A stretch of DNA of 64,000 nt from Cryptomeria japonica (GCF_030272615.1 NC_081415.1:263612925-263676924); one strand, 5' to 3'. Positions 23,709 through 36,189 are shown, counted from the first letter of the stretch. Translations and numbers: made by a program. The notes: a model not told the origin generated them from the letters alone.

Positions 23709-26700
23709 TGTCACAACCCTCCTTTATCACCTTTTGATTTAAATACAAAACTCTATTATATTTCTTTGGATAAACTATTGAATGAATATTGTAAGGGAAT
23801 AAAAATAATAAATCACACACACACATGGAAAATATATATATATTTTTTTAATTGGTTATTTAAATCCCCTCACCCAAATTAAGGCACATGTTGTAGGAGG
23901 AATAAGAAGCTTCTAGAGGCTTCTCCACCACCTTGCATGTAACTCCTCCCACTAAGTCTAATCATTTTGCATGAAGGCCAAATTGGGAGAGAATCTCTTT
24001 TTTTTCAATTAAAAAATTAGGTAGTGGAAATTTGAAATTTCTTTTATAAAAGATGTACAAGTTTCAAAAAGAGTTGTTGGCTATTCCATAAGAAATTCTG
24101 CAAGTAAAATTTTCCTTTGTAGTCAATTTTCATTTTCAGCTAAGATTTTGTTTGGGAGGACTTCTCTTCAAATTTGGAGGATCAAGGAAGATTCGTGGAG
24201 GACTCTACACCATTTTCAAGCACCCAGGTTCCTTTCAAATTTAGTTTCGTGCATCTTATTCTTGTTGCAGATTAGATGTGATTAAATTATTGATGAGAAT
24301 GAGATTCATTTGTTTCAGATTTTGATAAGAATTAGTTTCAGTTTTTGATAAGAAGTAGATTAAATTATTTAGGAAATTAGAATCATTTGATGAGAATGAG
24401 ATTCATTTGTTTCAGATTTTGATAAGAATTAGTTTCAATTTTGATAAGAAGTAGATTAAATTGTTGATGAGAATGAGATTCATTTGTTTCAGATTCTTGA
24501 TAAAAAAAAAAAAAATTAGTTTCAGTTTTGATAAGAAGTAGATTAAATGGTTTAGGAGATTAGAGTCATTTGATGAAAATTAGATTCATTGTTTTCAGAT
24601 TTTTTTTGACAAAAATTAGATCCATTCATTTCAAATTTTGATAAGAATTAGATTCATCCAGATTAAATCGTTAAAACATCTTATTAAGTTTTAGATTTGA
24701 ATTTAGAACTACCTTCATCTCCTTTCTCCAAAATCTTTTCTCTAGTTATTTGATTTAAAGTCTGAAATGTACTCTTTTCTCTAGTTTATTGATTTAAAGT
24801 CTGAAATATATTCTTTCCTCTGGTTATTGATTTAAAGTCTGAACTGTGTATTTGAAAGGATCTTGCTATAATCAATCTCTCTAAGATTTCTCACCTTCTG
24901 GTTTTCTAAATCCTTTGTAGAAATACGTTTAACATTTCCCCTTTGTGAAAGATTTTCCCTGTGTGTATAAATAAATTATCTCTTTCTCTGTGAATAGATC
25001 TCCCTGTGTGAAGAACAAAAGAAATGAAAAAAAAAAAGAAGAAGAACCTCTCTGGTTACTGCTTCATTGTATTTTGTCCCTAAAATTTAATCTGTAATTA
25101 TTATTATTATTTCTAACAGACCTGTTATCCACCCTTCTCTGAGTGATTTCAATAATTTAAAAATACAATACTCCTGCATCAAAAATAATAATATATATAA
25201 AAACATATATATATATATATAAACACAAAAAAAAAGAGGGAAATCATTCAAACTTTAAGAAAATCCCTTAAACCTCCGTAACGCATGGCGTTTTACGCAA
25301 AAGGACGTCGGCATGCAGGATGGTTACATTGTAACCGTCGCAGGGGTACGGAGGGGCCCGCGGGTCCCCTCATCTCTGTGGACCTGCGCATGCAGGGCCG
25401 CAGGGGTGATGGGACCCGTGGTCCCCACCCCGCACCCTATTTACTACCCAAAGTAAAATAAGTTATTTAATTAAAAGCTTTTTTTCCCCTTTCTAATTTG
25501 TAAATTGAAATTTTAAATTGGGGTTTTTCAATATATATAAATTAATACCCTATGTCAATTACTATTGGTTATTTAGTTAAAAAAAAATTTAGTTTGATAG
25601 TAATGGCATTTAGGAAATAATGTTTTTTTTTGTTTTTTAGTGTAACTTTAAGATATCGTATTTCGACTTAGAAAAAAAAATTGGGCTAATATGTAGCAAG
25701 TTCATAATTAGATTACCCTTAGTAGTTTTAAAATTGTAGACTATATCCTCTTAAAATTAATTTACTCAACCCATTAAGAATCATTGGGACACTTGATTGG
25801 TCTTTAGAGATTAACTTACATTAATACAAATGCTTAAATTTAATCGTTATTTTGGACTTGTTAAGTCTTCTTACATCATGCAAGTTTCTCATAGATTAAT
25901 TGCTTTCATTGATGGTTCATAGCATGCGAATTATTTATGGAATAATTACATCTTTCATGCAATTACTATTATGCAAGTTTCGTGATGGTCATTATTATGC
26001 AAATTACACTTCAAGTAGTTACTTCAATTATTTACGCTTTCATTTTTGTTATTCGTAGTTAGAAAACTAAACAAAGGAAGTTGGAAAACCAAAACTAGCA
26101 GCGTTCGGTATATATGGTGCCTCTGGGTCACGCTTACGGGTAATGCCGTCGTGTTGAACTACTGCACTTAACGCCTAATAAAGCTGCATTAACGACGTCT
26201 TTGGCATCGTCCCTATAAATCGTCGGGGAGTAATAAGGGACATTTGGAAGTTAAAAATCCAAGGGGCGGGTAATCCCTCTTGGATCGATAATTTAATCAG
26301 ATAACCTTTAAATGATTTTCACATCCGTTGAGATACACCATAGTAAACCCCTTTTTAAGGATGGTCAAGTTGAATACCCTCATGAAATTTACTTTATTTA
26401 TTTATTTATTTCATCTCGAAGGGATATTGGTGATTTGCAATTGGGTGACGCTCATGATAAGTATTAGGGTCTAGTTATTTTGTTTAGGCCACAAGCAATA
26501 GGCCATTTTGAGCCTTCGCTTAAGCACTACCATCGTGGGTAGCAACCGTAGAGAAACTGTCTGGGACACTGACCCTAGAAAGGGTTGCGTACCCACAAAT
26601 CAGTTTACATCAAACCATAGATTAGAAAATAGAACTACATATTTTACGCCTTGATCCCGTACCGAAGCGGGTATGTAGGCAGTCTTGGGATGGAGTTGTC

Positions 26701-27230
26701 CCTCGTACTCAGGCATTTGTGGGTGGGGTCCAGGCTTGGTTAAGTAAGAATCCTAAATGAAAAATAAGATAATCAATTTAATTCAATGCATACTCGGAAG
26801 GAACCCTGTATGGATTCGCTTGACTTCCCGAGGCTTTAAGCCAAATTCCGAGGCGGAATTCAAGCTTGTGTTATTTTTAATTACTCCTAAGGACGGCGAC
26901 CTCGGTGCATTCTTGTTAGAAGAGTGTAGTACTTAGTGAGTGGCTCAGGACCCGAACGGTCCCGATGAGTCTAAGTCTCTGGCTAGAGCATCTCCTATCC
27001 CGTTTGGATGGATGCCTACCCTGTATGGGTAGATGCCTATCCCGTATTGGATAGATGGAATATTACGTCCCGTATGGACAATTGCCTAACCCGTATGGTT
27101 AGAAGCTCATCCCGAATGGATGAATGCCTAATCCTAAGTGGATGGATGCCTAGAGTATGCAATTGAATCAAACATAATGAAAAAAAAAAATAATACTCAA
27201 TTTTTGTGGAAATTCAAATTTGGTGGGTTA
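23709..27230 (+). repeat. 3' LTR of the chromovirus, lacking its last five bases
   Basis: Near-identical to 15280-18832. Differences visible by eye are single transitions (for example CATGCAGGATGG for CATGCAGGACGG), a shorter AT microsatellite near 25200-25220 and small homopolymer changes. It stops at GGTGGGTTA (27230), where the 5' LTR reads GGTGGGTTATTACA. The next bases (AATTCAAAAC) match neither the LTR end nor a duplicate of TGTTT, the five bases before the 5' LTR. Confidence 0.93.
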
Positions 27231-27289
27231 AATTCAAAACATTTTTTATTATTGTTACAAGTATTTCATTAATTTAGAGAACATAACTG

Positions 27290-28074
27290 TTGCGTCGCTC
27301 TTTACCTGATGGGGCCACATCATTTTGTCTAGCCTCAACCTCAACATGTTGAACACCCTCTAGATCATCTGGAGTTGAAATAGTAAAGTTTACATTAATG
27401 TTGAACACCAATTGCAATTATATTTGTTTAAAGGAAAAACAGTGGTCCTCTTTACGTAATTGGGGAACATCACGTTCCTGATGTTGTGTACCCAGATCAT
27501 GCTCCACTTGGTCACCACCGACTACATGCTCTAAAATATTAACAATAAAGGTTATATTAATTACTACTCTAATTACAAATTAAGATGTTTAATTGTATTA
27601 ATAACTACATAAATAAATTTGAATAGCAAATGAATACCTCCACTATTGGGATGCACATCTGAACCTTCATGCGCAGGTGGTGTTTCACAATTAGTAGGCT
27701 GCATTCCAATGTCATGCATATTGTTATCATTGCTTGCTTATTTAAAACAAATATAGTCACTTTATGTTAGAACTCAACATCAATTAGATTATTGGTAAAG
27801 TATTCAATTTGAAACAATTCCCATTTAGCATATTTACCTATGTGATGGATGCACTCAAATATTGTGTATGCCCACTCAATTCTCGTAGCCGATTAGCCAC
27901 GGCTGTATAGCCTTGTTGGTAGGCAATTCTCTTGTCATCTTCTATGGGTTCTCTATTGAATTCAAAGCCTTGCATTTTTGCTTGGTATCATGAATTTTGC
28001 TTGCATTGTTTGATAATAAAAAAAATCATTTGCAATTTATTAATATTTTGATGCAATATTTCATTTACATGAGA
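27290..28074 (-). pseudogene. C-terminal exons of the CACTA Transposase_24-type gene
   Basis: Read on the minus strand, 27975-27840 gives MQGFEFNREPIEDDKRIAYQ, continuing GYTAVANRLRELSGHTQYLS. This follows, across the solo LTR at 28075-32336, the GSGGYMKLVA exon at 32342. A short segment near 27700-27640 (PTNCETPPAHEGSDVHPNSG) and CpG-containing stretches at 27290-27540 look like further small exons. TnpA-like proteins of CACTA elements bind subterminal repeats and assist Tnp2. Where the gene ends cannot be told, because the chromovirus junction lies at 27230. Confidence 0.5.
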
Positions 28075-31000
28075 TGTCATGCCCAAAATTTAGGGCAAAA
28101 ACGGAATGATTTTTTTTTTTTAAATAACAACCAAATAACATTAAGTACGCTAACACGACATACACTAATGTATTTTGTCCAAACTATATTTGAGCTAATT
28201 TTGTTATTAAATCAAGTAACGAAATTAATTTAAAATTTATTTGTGGAATACTAGACGATTTAAATTTATTTTCTCAAGAAACCTAGTCATTAGATTAATT
28301 AAATCAAACTCATTATAATAGTAGATGAAGATAAAATTAATCTCCAATAAATCCATATTGTCTAAAATTCATTTTAAATCAATAATTAAAATAATCGATT
28401 AAAGTGTCAATTGATTTCTTAATGAATATCTCCCATAAGTTTATTTATAATAAAATCTAAAAACAATTCTTTTTTTTTTATACTCTTATGTTTAATAACC
28501 AACTCTTATTAAAATAGTTGCTTTACCATATGTCCTATATACAACCTTATTATTAATTGTTTAAATCAAAACAAACATTAATACCTATATTATATCATAA
28601 AGTATCTTTAATATATGTAAATAAATTAGATATATTTTTCCTTTTAAACTCAAATGTTTAAACTCTTTCTTTACTTATATATATATATATAGAATTTTTC
28701 CCTAATGAACATGTCCAAGAAACCCTAACTTTATTAATATATTAATACCTTCCTTTTATTGTAACACTTCTTTATTTTATTTTTTTTCCCCTAACCCTAC
28801 CTGGGCTAGGGTTTTATCCTTAACTCATGGCAGGGCAGAAGTTCGCACAGAGGCCGAGCGAATGAAGGCAGAGGTCTCCATGTGGGAGTAGTGGCGGTCG
28901 AACACAAGGGAGTGGCAGAGGGCGGCGTCGTCAGTGGGACGACCCACTGTGGGGCCGCAACACACACAGCGGCCTTGGCCGAACACAAGGGAGCGACAGA
29001 GGGTGGCGTCGCCAGTGGGACGACCCACTATGGGGGCCGCGACACACATAGTGGCCTCAGCTGAACACAAGGGAGCGGCAGAGGGAGGCGTCACCAGTGG
29101 GACGACCCACTATGGGGGTCGCGGCCCACACAATGGCCTTGGCCGCTGTGTGTGTTGCGGCCCACACAGTGGTTGCAGCCACTGCTGCGGATGCGGCCCA
29201 CACAGGGAGCCGCAGGCCCTGTGGGTTCCGCGGCCCTCACAGAGGCTGCGACCTCTAAGCTGGTCGCGGCCCGCATAGGGACTGCGTGCCCTGCACGGCC
29301 CTTCCCATATATGTTTCATCCTTTTTTTTATTTTTTATTATTATATATATATATATATATTATATTTTCATATATATTTACATGCATTTTTTATTTCAAA
29401 AGGAAATCCATTAAGTTTAATAAATCTATATATATATATATATATATGTTTATATCTACACTTGTTTCACAGGTAATTTTTTTATGATATGTTTTATATA
29501 TATTTATATACAAATATATACATGAAATCTGCCTGTATATAATTATATATAACTATATTATTATTTCTTTTCTTATAATAAAACTGAATTCATGGAAGAT
29601 TCTGATTTTCAATTGTAGGAAAGAAGTAAAGTAATAAATCTAGTTACTGTAGATATCAATTTCTAAAACTAAATATTGCCAGTATTTAAAATAAATATCT
29701 AACTTTCTGAAGTAAATGGAAGAATATTTTCCAGAACTTTATTGTACTATATTGCTTTTACAGAAAACAGAAATATATAATTTATTTTTAATCTACAATA
29801 TGCATGCAAATCTAATTTATGTCTTTCCTATTTTATTTTATTTTAAATGCTTAAAAATGGAATTAAACTTCCTGCTAATCTATTTATCATAACACATCAG
29901 ATATACTTCTTTTTTTTTTTTGAACTTTGGGAATACTAATTTAGGAATACATAATTCTTTTTCTGCAATAAATACATTTACTGATTTTGCAATTACTACA
30001 GCAACTAAATAGATAATATGATATTTTTATTAAAATCTAACAACAACTACAACTCATATTTTCTGCCATTAAAATGAAGACAAACTCACAAATCAAAGGG
30101 GAAACACAGGATCAAATAAATATGATTTTTTTAATTTTTCAGTGGGCTATTGCATGCAATTCAAAAGCATTTCTTTTCAAATAGAAAGAAGAGTATATTT
30201 AGCTTATTTCATTATGCAAAATTTACAAGATGTTTTCTTATCTAAATATCAAATAACTAAACCTCGTGTCTTTATTTCTAATTTACAATTAGCCTCTCAT
30301 TCCAATGAATGAGGGTATATTTCTCCTTTTAAAACTAATAAATACAGCTGCAAATAAATTTCTGCAACAATAACTCCTACAACTTTCCACTTGTCCTATT
30401 CTTTTCTCCCGACAATCCTGCACATTAAATCACAACTATGACCATGGAGTGCTCACCTCCCATCCTAGGCTAACTGTTAGCTACCCCCGAGCTAGGAGAA
30501 CCTAGCCCTAGATGGGATACAAACATGCAAACACATAGAAGACAGAATGCACACAGATTTCAAACACACACCCATCCTGGCTACACTGCACCACACTTTG
30601 GTGATGACCTTTTTAAGGGTGGTAATGGACCAATACCCTAAGGAGAACTGCAAGTATGGAAAAACATGTAGCCACCTCATGGCACAACAAATACATCAAG
30701 AATTTCAACCCCTTATTCCTTATGCCCCCCAAGGCATTCTAGCCTTATATCCCTCCTTATGACCCCCATTGCACAAACAGGCCATGCAGCAAGGGTCAAA
30801 CAAAAATCCCTTGTGATCGCTCTCATAACGAGAGTCTCTCACTCGAGGGTTGTCACTGCTACCACCCACAAGATCCTTCTCTCTCCCAAGAGTAAGAGGT
30901 CTTGAAGACTCCCAAAACATATACAAAACAAAATACAAATACCAAATGAAATACCCAAAACAGAACATACAAGGAAACAGATTTCTTACACCAACATACT

Positions 31001-32336
31001 ATCAAACACATGCAAAAAGAAGTCATTTTAAGAAGAATGTAACCAACCAATCTGCCCAAAGGTAGGTTAGTATGGTTGAGGAAGAGCTGCCCAATTCCAC
31101 GGATCTTCTCCTTCTACCCTTAGCCAAATTTCACTATTCCAAATCTATCCTATTTTTTTTTTCAAATTTCTCTTGTCTCCAAAAATGGAGAGTGGGTGAT
31201 TACCCTCAAATTTTCAAATTCTTGCTTAAGAAGCTCCTTGTGTCAGTTCTCCCAAGTTTCTAAAAACTAAAGAGGAAGGTAAGACAAAATGGGAAAGGGA
31301 ACTCTCATTCGAAAAGGAAAGTTTACAACTAAGTTCAATCTTCTAATTTCAATTTTCGCACAACTTAGAAAAGTCAAATTTTAGGGTGTCTAAAAGGTCA
31401 CTTAGGAGTAGAAACTTGCCTAAAATTACCCCTAACCCTTAGGCATACCTAATGGGCTTTAGGAAACCCTATTAAACTACCCCCAGGTGTTCATTTAACC
31501 CATTTTAAACCCCTTTGAAGTTTATTTTCGGGTCAAACCTATGTTGACTACCCCAAAGATTTTTTTCCCAAGGTATTTATGACATCACGTTACATTAATT
31601 GAAAAAACTATAGTTGAACACTTTCCCACCAAGAGACAAAAATAAAAATTCAACTTAAATCCTCACATGTGTCAAGTGACACAAAGAAAACACTTTTAAA
31701 ATTTAATACATGAAATCGTCTCTTGTGGATTTTACACAAAACAATTAAATAACACTTAACACACATGCATCATATACTGTTACGAATAAAATACAACACA
31801 AACAGGGTGTTGTCTCTCCAAATAGACAACCCCTGGCTTACAAACATACGTAGGTCTAGGTTTGGTTCTCCGTAATATTTCCATGGTCACATGGATAACT
31901 TCCTGCGCATCTCAATTTACACATTAGTACTTTCAAATATCCACATATAATATAATTCAAAGGAATAATAATACACATCATCACTTGCATACAATTTACA
32001 TTTGAACAGATTAAATACATCTTTTATCTAAGCAATTTCACATAAGCAATTCATCCTAATTCACATAAACTTAAACATACATCATAGTTCTATTATCATA
32101 GTAAAGTCCTGCAAATTCAATAATGACATTTATCACCGCAATTTCATCTTATTCAAAAATCATGTAGTGTTCTATCTCATAAAGCATATAAATAAATCAT
32201 CAATATATAGCAATGTTATGCAAATCCTGAAATCATATAGGTTCTAAATTCCAAAATGCATCAAAATAAAGTATCCATAATAGTCTCAATATCAAATCCA
32301 CTGAAATGTCAGACTGAGTCGAGGTGAGGCCTCACA
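28075..32336 (+). repeat. Solo LTR, 4.26 kb, TSD TGAGA
   Basis: It starts TGTCATGCCC at 28075 and ends GGCCTCACA at 32336. TGAGA precedes (28070-28074) and follows (32337-32341), an exact target duplication. A poly-T/AAA run follows 35 bases after the start. There is no coding region, primer site or internal LTR copy. It sits in an intron of the CACTA Transposase_24-type gene: removing it and one TGAGA rejoins a GTAAGT donor with its intron. A GC-rich repeat block lies at 28800-29300. The orientation follows the shared TGTMATGCCC head. Confidence 0.87.
28890..29150. repeat. GC-rich minisatellite of about 87-bp units inside the solo LTR
   Basis: Three units of the pattern GAACACAAGGGAG(T/C)GGCAGAGG, CAGTGGGACGACCCACTATG and CGACACACATAGTGGCC follow one another with few differences. 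The motif GTGGGACGACCCAC in each unit is itself nearly palindromic. Beyond 29150 the repeats decay into GCGGCCCACACA words to about 29300. Long open frames on both strands here follow from the repeat unit and are not genes. Confidence 0.7.
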
Positions 32337-32341
32337 TGAGA

Positions 32342-32830
32342 TACTTACAATTCATGCGACAAGTTTCATATAACCACCAGAGCCGATTTTGTGTTGCTCA
32401 TGCTTTTCTTGTCTTGCCTTGGTTGCCTTTGACATGTCATTCAGTCTATAAAAAGTTTGAAATATGTTAGATTATATAAATATAAAGAGTAATTAATTAG
32501 TACATAATTACATTCTTAATAGTATCTCGTACCTTCTTTTGGTGTTTGGTGGTGTATTTCCTTTTTTCCTTTCAATTCTCTCCTTGGCATCCAAAATCAG
32601 GTCCTTCCACTCCCTCTCTAGAATCATGGGGGATGCTCGTACTTTAGGTTCTTCTCTAAATGGGTCCTATATTGGTCCCTCATATACTTTAGATATGTGC
32701 TATCTTTTTCAAGGAGCTTGGTTTTGTCAAAGGTGTCATTTCCAAACCACTCAACCATTCAGTTTGTCAATTCATCTTTTAACCTTTTTTCTTGGTCATT
32801 CCACCTTTTAAAGAAAAAACACAGCTGTTA
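32342..32830 (-). pseudogene. CACTA Transposase_24-like exons
   Basis: The minus strand carries MVEWFGNDTFDKTKLLEKDS with continuation TYLKYMRDQYRTHLEKNLKYE (about 32755-32660). A frameshift follows, then EWKDLILDAKERIERKKG and PPNTKRR to about 32535, and after a small intron NDMSKATKARQEKHEQHKIG and SGGYMKLVA (about 32445-32365). The last segment is the conserved core of the plant Transposase_24 (Ptta/En/Spm) family, the accessory DNA-binding protein of CACTA elements. A GTAAGT donor follows at about 32348. Stops (before MVEW, after HPP) and the frameshift make it a pseudogene. Confidence 0.72.
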
Positions 32831-33605
32831 GATTCATAAATGAACTGAAGCTACATTTATTATAGTTCAAGAAATGGATCAAAAGAAAACTATTCTAGCA
32901 ATGATATGAAATCAAAATAATGGATTAGGGTTATTTCACATATGATGTACCACCTTTTATGTATGGTGAGCCCAAATATCTGCAATGCAATATCACAAAG
33001 ATGTTTATAGAAAATATCATTTCCTACAAAACATTCATGGGATCATTAGTCCAAAATGAGGGATCATAAAGTAAATTACAATTTGACTATATATAATAAT
33101 AATTTTAAAGTACTTGGAACCTTTTGTATCTTTAAGGGAATCATTTCTTCGTCGCTCACCACCAATGTGGCCTACAACATTCCCGTACTAGCAATACAAG
33201 AAGATCCAAGAAATGATGGTATGTTATCAACAATAGTCACCTCTAGCACATCCTCATGTGCATCTCCTCCTGTAGAAAATGATTCCACTATGAAATGCCC
33301 CCAAGAAAGAATGCTTGAAGGGAAATAAACACGTAACAGAAGATAGAGAAAAGAGGGATCTACCAACAGTGGGCGGGCCAATATGACATGCAGTAGAGGA
33401 TGTCTACATGCTACGTGTTGCCAACATTGTAGTCGGCAATACAAGTGGGGCTAACCTCTAATGAGGCAGAGGCGACATTTGCACGGGAACATTGACAGCA
33501 CCTGAAGAATAATACATTAAATATATGAAAAGTGAAAGAATTGTAAACAAGGATGAACCTTTATTATGAACATTGAGAGTATCAAGTATGATGTGTTTTG
33601 GTTAC

Positions 33606-34070
33606 TCAAAGTGATAAGTCAAGCAAGCGATAATCCAACAAAATCATCATCACCTGAAGTACCTGCAACACCCTGATCATGGCCACCACTTTCATGAGGG
33701 CACATAAATTGCTGTAAAAACAACACGTACATATTTTAGTTAATGACATAAAAGAGAATAAAATATAAACCATTATTGAACTTTTGTTATAATTAAAGCT
33801 TTCATTACTGCTTACTTGCAAGTTATTTGTTGTTTGAATCAATACTTGCACCCTCTCTCGTATCTCAGTAGTCATAGGATGCACGGCTACCAAAGAAACA
33901 ATCTCTTTACTAATTTTTCTAAGAGTCTTTTTTATGAATTCCATAGGGTGTGTAGAATTTCTAGGGTTATCATTGCTTAATCCTGTTGAGTCCACATCCC
34001 TAGAGAGGTGCTCAGGCACTGCAACTCCCTTTCCCTTTCCCCAGACATACGTCTGTGTCAAGAATATCAT
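33606..34070 (-). pseudogene. Middle exons of the CACTA Transposase_24-type gene
   Basis: A minus-strand exon from about 34059 (after GACACAG) reads TYVWGKGKGVAVPEHLSRDV and runs to IRERVQVLIQTTNNLQ, ending at a GTAAGC donor near 33811. It is hydrophilic and helix-forming, with no motif I recognise. A further small exon (QFMCPHESGGHDQGVAGTSG) may lie near 33650-33712. An upstream small exon near 34185-34232 reads GDMDPSHSADRDVGCDTSIE. These link the SET-like exon at 34365 to the Transposase_24 exons and suggest one transcription unit, which is inference from exon order and splice signals. Confidence 0.45.
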
Positions 34071-34358
34071 TAAAAATTAAAAAATTAGTCTAAATCACTC
34101 AAAAAAAGAACATAATAATGTAACAGTTTGTTTCTATCTAATTTGTACAATTACAATGAAGTTTACCTACTCGATAGAAGTGTCGCAACCTACATCCCTG
34201 TCTGCGCTATGTGATGGATCCATGTCGCCTTGTGAAAAAGAAAAAATATAAAAAACGTTAGCGAAATTAAACCAATAGACTTAGCAAAAAAACTTCATAA
34301 TAAAATGATATATTGGATTCATTAATTGGAGGTTGGTTAATTTAAATGGTATATAGTA

Positions 34359-34861
34359 CGTACCAACCCCATGATATTAACTTTGTTTGTATCTATACGA
34401 TTCAAACTGTAATCAATTAGAAGCTCTTCGCCTGCACTTATTGATTTTATAGCACATACGAATACATGATTTCCCTCGCGCACCTCAAATATGCAATTGG
34501 GTTGTTTATTAGTTGACCCAGGTCGCATACTATTTATAAAACCTACAATGTTACCTGTTGCTTTTGGCCGATCATCAATGTATACAGCCACTCATTTATT
34601 TTGATCATTATTGTTCTGTTGTATATAATTTGCTGACAGTGCATACCTACGTATACTTTTTTTATATCGAACAATCTGCATCCAATTATTGTGATTGTAA
34701 CAAGGTCTGACAAACTCCATCAGTTCAGCAACTTTGTTGTAATAGACCTTTATGTCATCCATGGAAAATAGGTCAAAAACATGTAACGACAAAGGTTTTA
34801 TGCGATATATCCTATCATTAACACAAAAATCAGTATTTATTGGAGGAAGCTCCTTGGGCAC
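34359..34861 (-). pseudogene. SET-domain-like exon inside the CACTA element
   Basis: An open minus-strand frame is interrupted by one TGA at 34592-34594. The part after it matches the C-terminal half of SET domains. It reads KATGNIVGFINSMRPGSTNK, then QPNCIFE, FVCAIKSISAGEELLIDYSL and NRID. GEELLIDY fits the conserved ELxxDY motif, and FIN...NC occupies the place of the NHSCxPN pseudoknot motif with an insertion and no His-Ser-Cys. SET domains methylate lysines, usually on histones. The N-terminal part (34861-34595) is basic and aromatic and unidentified. A donor GTACGT follows GL near 34358. It lies between Tnp2 and the Transposase_24 exons on the same strand. It could be a captured host gene or a long-standing element gene; the lost NHSC motif argues against normal catalysis. 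Confidence 0.62.
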
Positions 34862-34868
34862 CCATTAT

Positions 34869-35410
34869 TTATGTAGATGTTTGTACCTCAATGTTGACTT
34901 TTGTCTCATCATCATAAGAACATGACCCCCTTTGAGCAAGGAAAAATTTCATGTGTTTATTGAATTTTCTTCTAATCTTTTGACCTCTTGTTGATCTCCC
35001 TAGTGTAGACCTACTACATGTCTCACTTTTGTTTTCTATTCCTGTATTTCCCTCCCTCAAGGAAGACATGTCTGACAAATACCTATTTGGGGGTACTTGC
35101 ACTCCATCAAATGAGAGAGTTAATTGGTAATGAGAGAGAAATTTTACAAATGAGGGTAATGTTGATGAAGAAGTTAGCCCTAAAGTTGATTTTGGGATTA
35201 AAATTTGAATAAGTCCAACTGGGGCCTCAAGTGCTGATAACTGTATTAGATTTGTTGCTAATGTCGAGGTTTGAAAAACTAAGGAATTTTGTTTTCCAAG
35301 TAATTTTTAAAAATTAAACTATTTCTATATGGTGTATTGACTAGTTATACCTGTCCATCCATGAGAATGTGCAGGATCCTCGTCAAAGGGGTTTAGGTTC
35401 CTGCACATGT
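34869..35410 (-). pseudogene. 5' exons of the CACTA accessory gene, unidentified
   Basis: The minus strand at 35102-34869 encodes a Ser/Arg/Lys-rich segment (RSTLGRSTRGQKIRRKFNKH followed by MKFFLAQRGSCSYDDET) directly before the SET-like exon. A small exon near 35400-35352 (NLNPFDEDPAHSHGWTG, then a GTATAA donor) probably precedes it. I recognise no domain; the basic patch would suit DNA binding. Assignment to the same gene as the SET-like and Transposase_24 exons rests on strand, spacing and splice signals only. Confidence 0.4.
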
Positions 35411-36180
35411 AATTCAATTATCTTATGTTAGCTAAAAATTACATAGTACACAACATGAACAACATGAACTTTATAGATAAAAAGAGTATTAAATAATAAA
35501 AATATGATGTCATCAAAATCATTATAATTTTTTTAATTCTTTACCTTTACTTTATGTAGACTATGTAGGATCCTCAACTAAATGGTTGGCGATGTCTATA
35601 GTCAACAACCTATTCCCACCAAGGGTGACAGCATCACAAAGGGACTATACATGAAATCAACACCATCAATTGAGCATCATAAGCATTACTACATTTGTAA
35701 GTTGATAAATAATAAATACATACATATCATAATCATCACATGATGTATCATCATATATGTCATTGAGAATCATAATTAGCATCACATATGTGTCATCATA
35801 AACATGCAATCCGTCACATATGTATCATAAATCACCATCCATCACATAGGTAATAAACAATCCACATTCTATAAATAAACACAAAGTTCAAAAAATGTCA
35901 CATGTATCATCATAAACATGTAATCCATCACATGTGTATTTTAAATAAACATCCATCACATAGCTAATAAACAATCCAAATTCCATAAATAAACACAAAG
36001 TTTAAAAAATGTCACATAAATAGTCACTCTCCCTATCTCCATCTCCATATTAAAAGGTGCATCATGAATTAATTATGTAATGGCATTAGAATTCAAAAGA
36101 TAATGAATTAATTATGTAAAAAAAAGTCTATCAAGAAATCAATATTAAATATATAATATACTAATTGCATACCTCATACA
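35411..36180. other. Non-coding spacer between the two CACTA genes
   Basis: AT-rich. From about 35700 to 36010 the words CATCACATATGTATCATAA, AAACATGTAATCCATCACAT and AATAAACAATCCA recur several times as a degenerate tandem array. I see no gene. Confidence 0.45.
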
Positions 36181-36189
36181 TTTCATTCA

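Larger units (their letters stand above)
15280..27230 (+). mobile_element. Full-length Ty3/gypsy chromovirus (Tekay/Del-like) with 3.5-kb LTRs
   Basis: Two long, nearly identical direct repeats (15280-18832 and 23709-27230) flank a primer-binding site, one gag-pol frame and a polypurine tract. A chromodomain at the C-terminus of integrase makes it a chromovirus. Long LTRs, a single gag-pol frame and an AGGGGGGGAGGA tract next to a TGTCACAACCC start resemble the Tekay/Del clade; the clade is inferred, not computed. The LTRs differ at scattered single bases and a few short indels, so the insertion is relatively recent. Only the left end has the expected TG terminus with intact flank; the right LTR lacks its last five bases and no TSD is found. 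Confidence 0.95.

Noticed and set aside
28806-29319. Several overlapping open frames on both strands in the GC-rich block
   Set aside because: They arise from a tandem 87-bp unit and CpG-rich composition, occur in many phases at once and encode only repeat-derived Cys/His/Pro-rich peptides.
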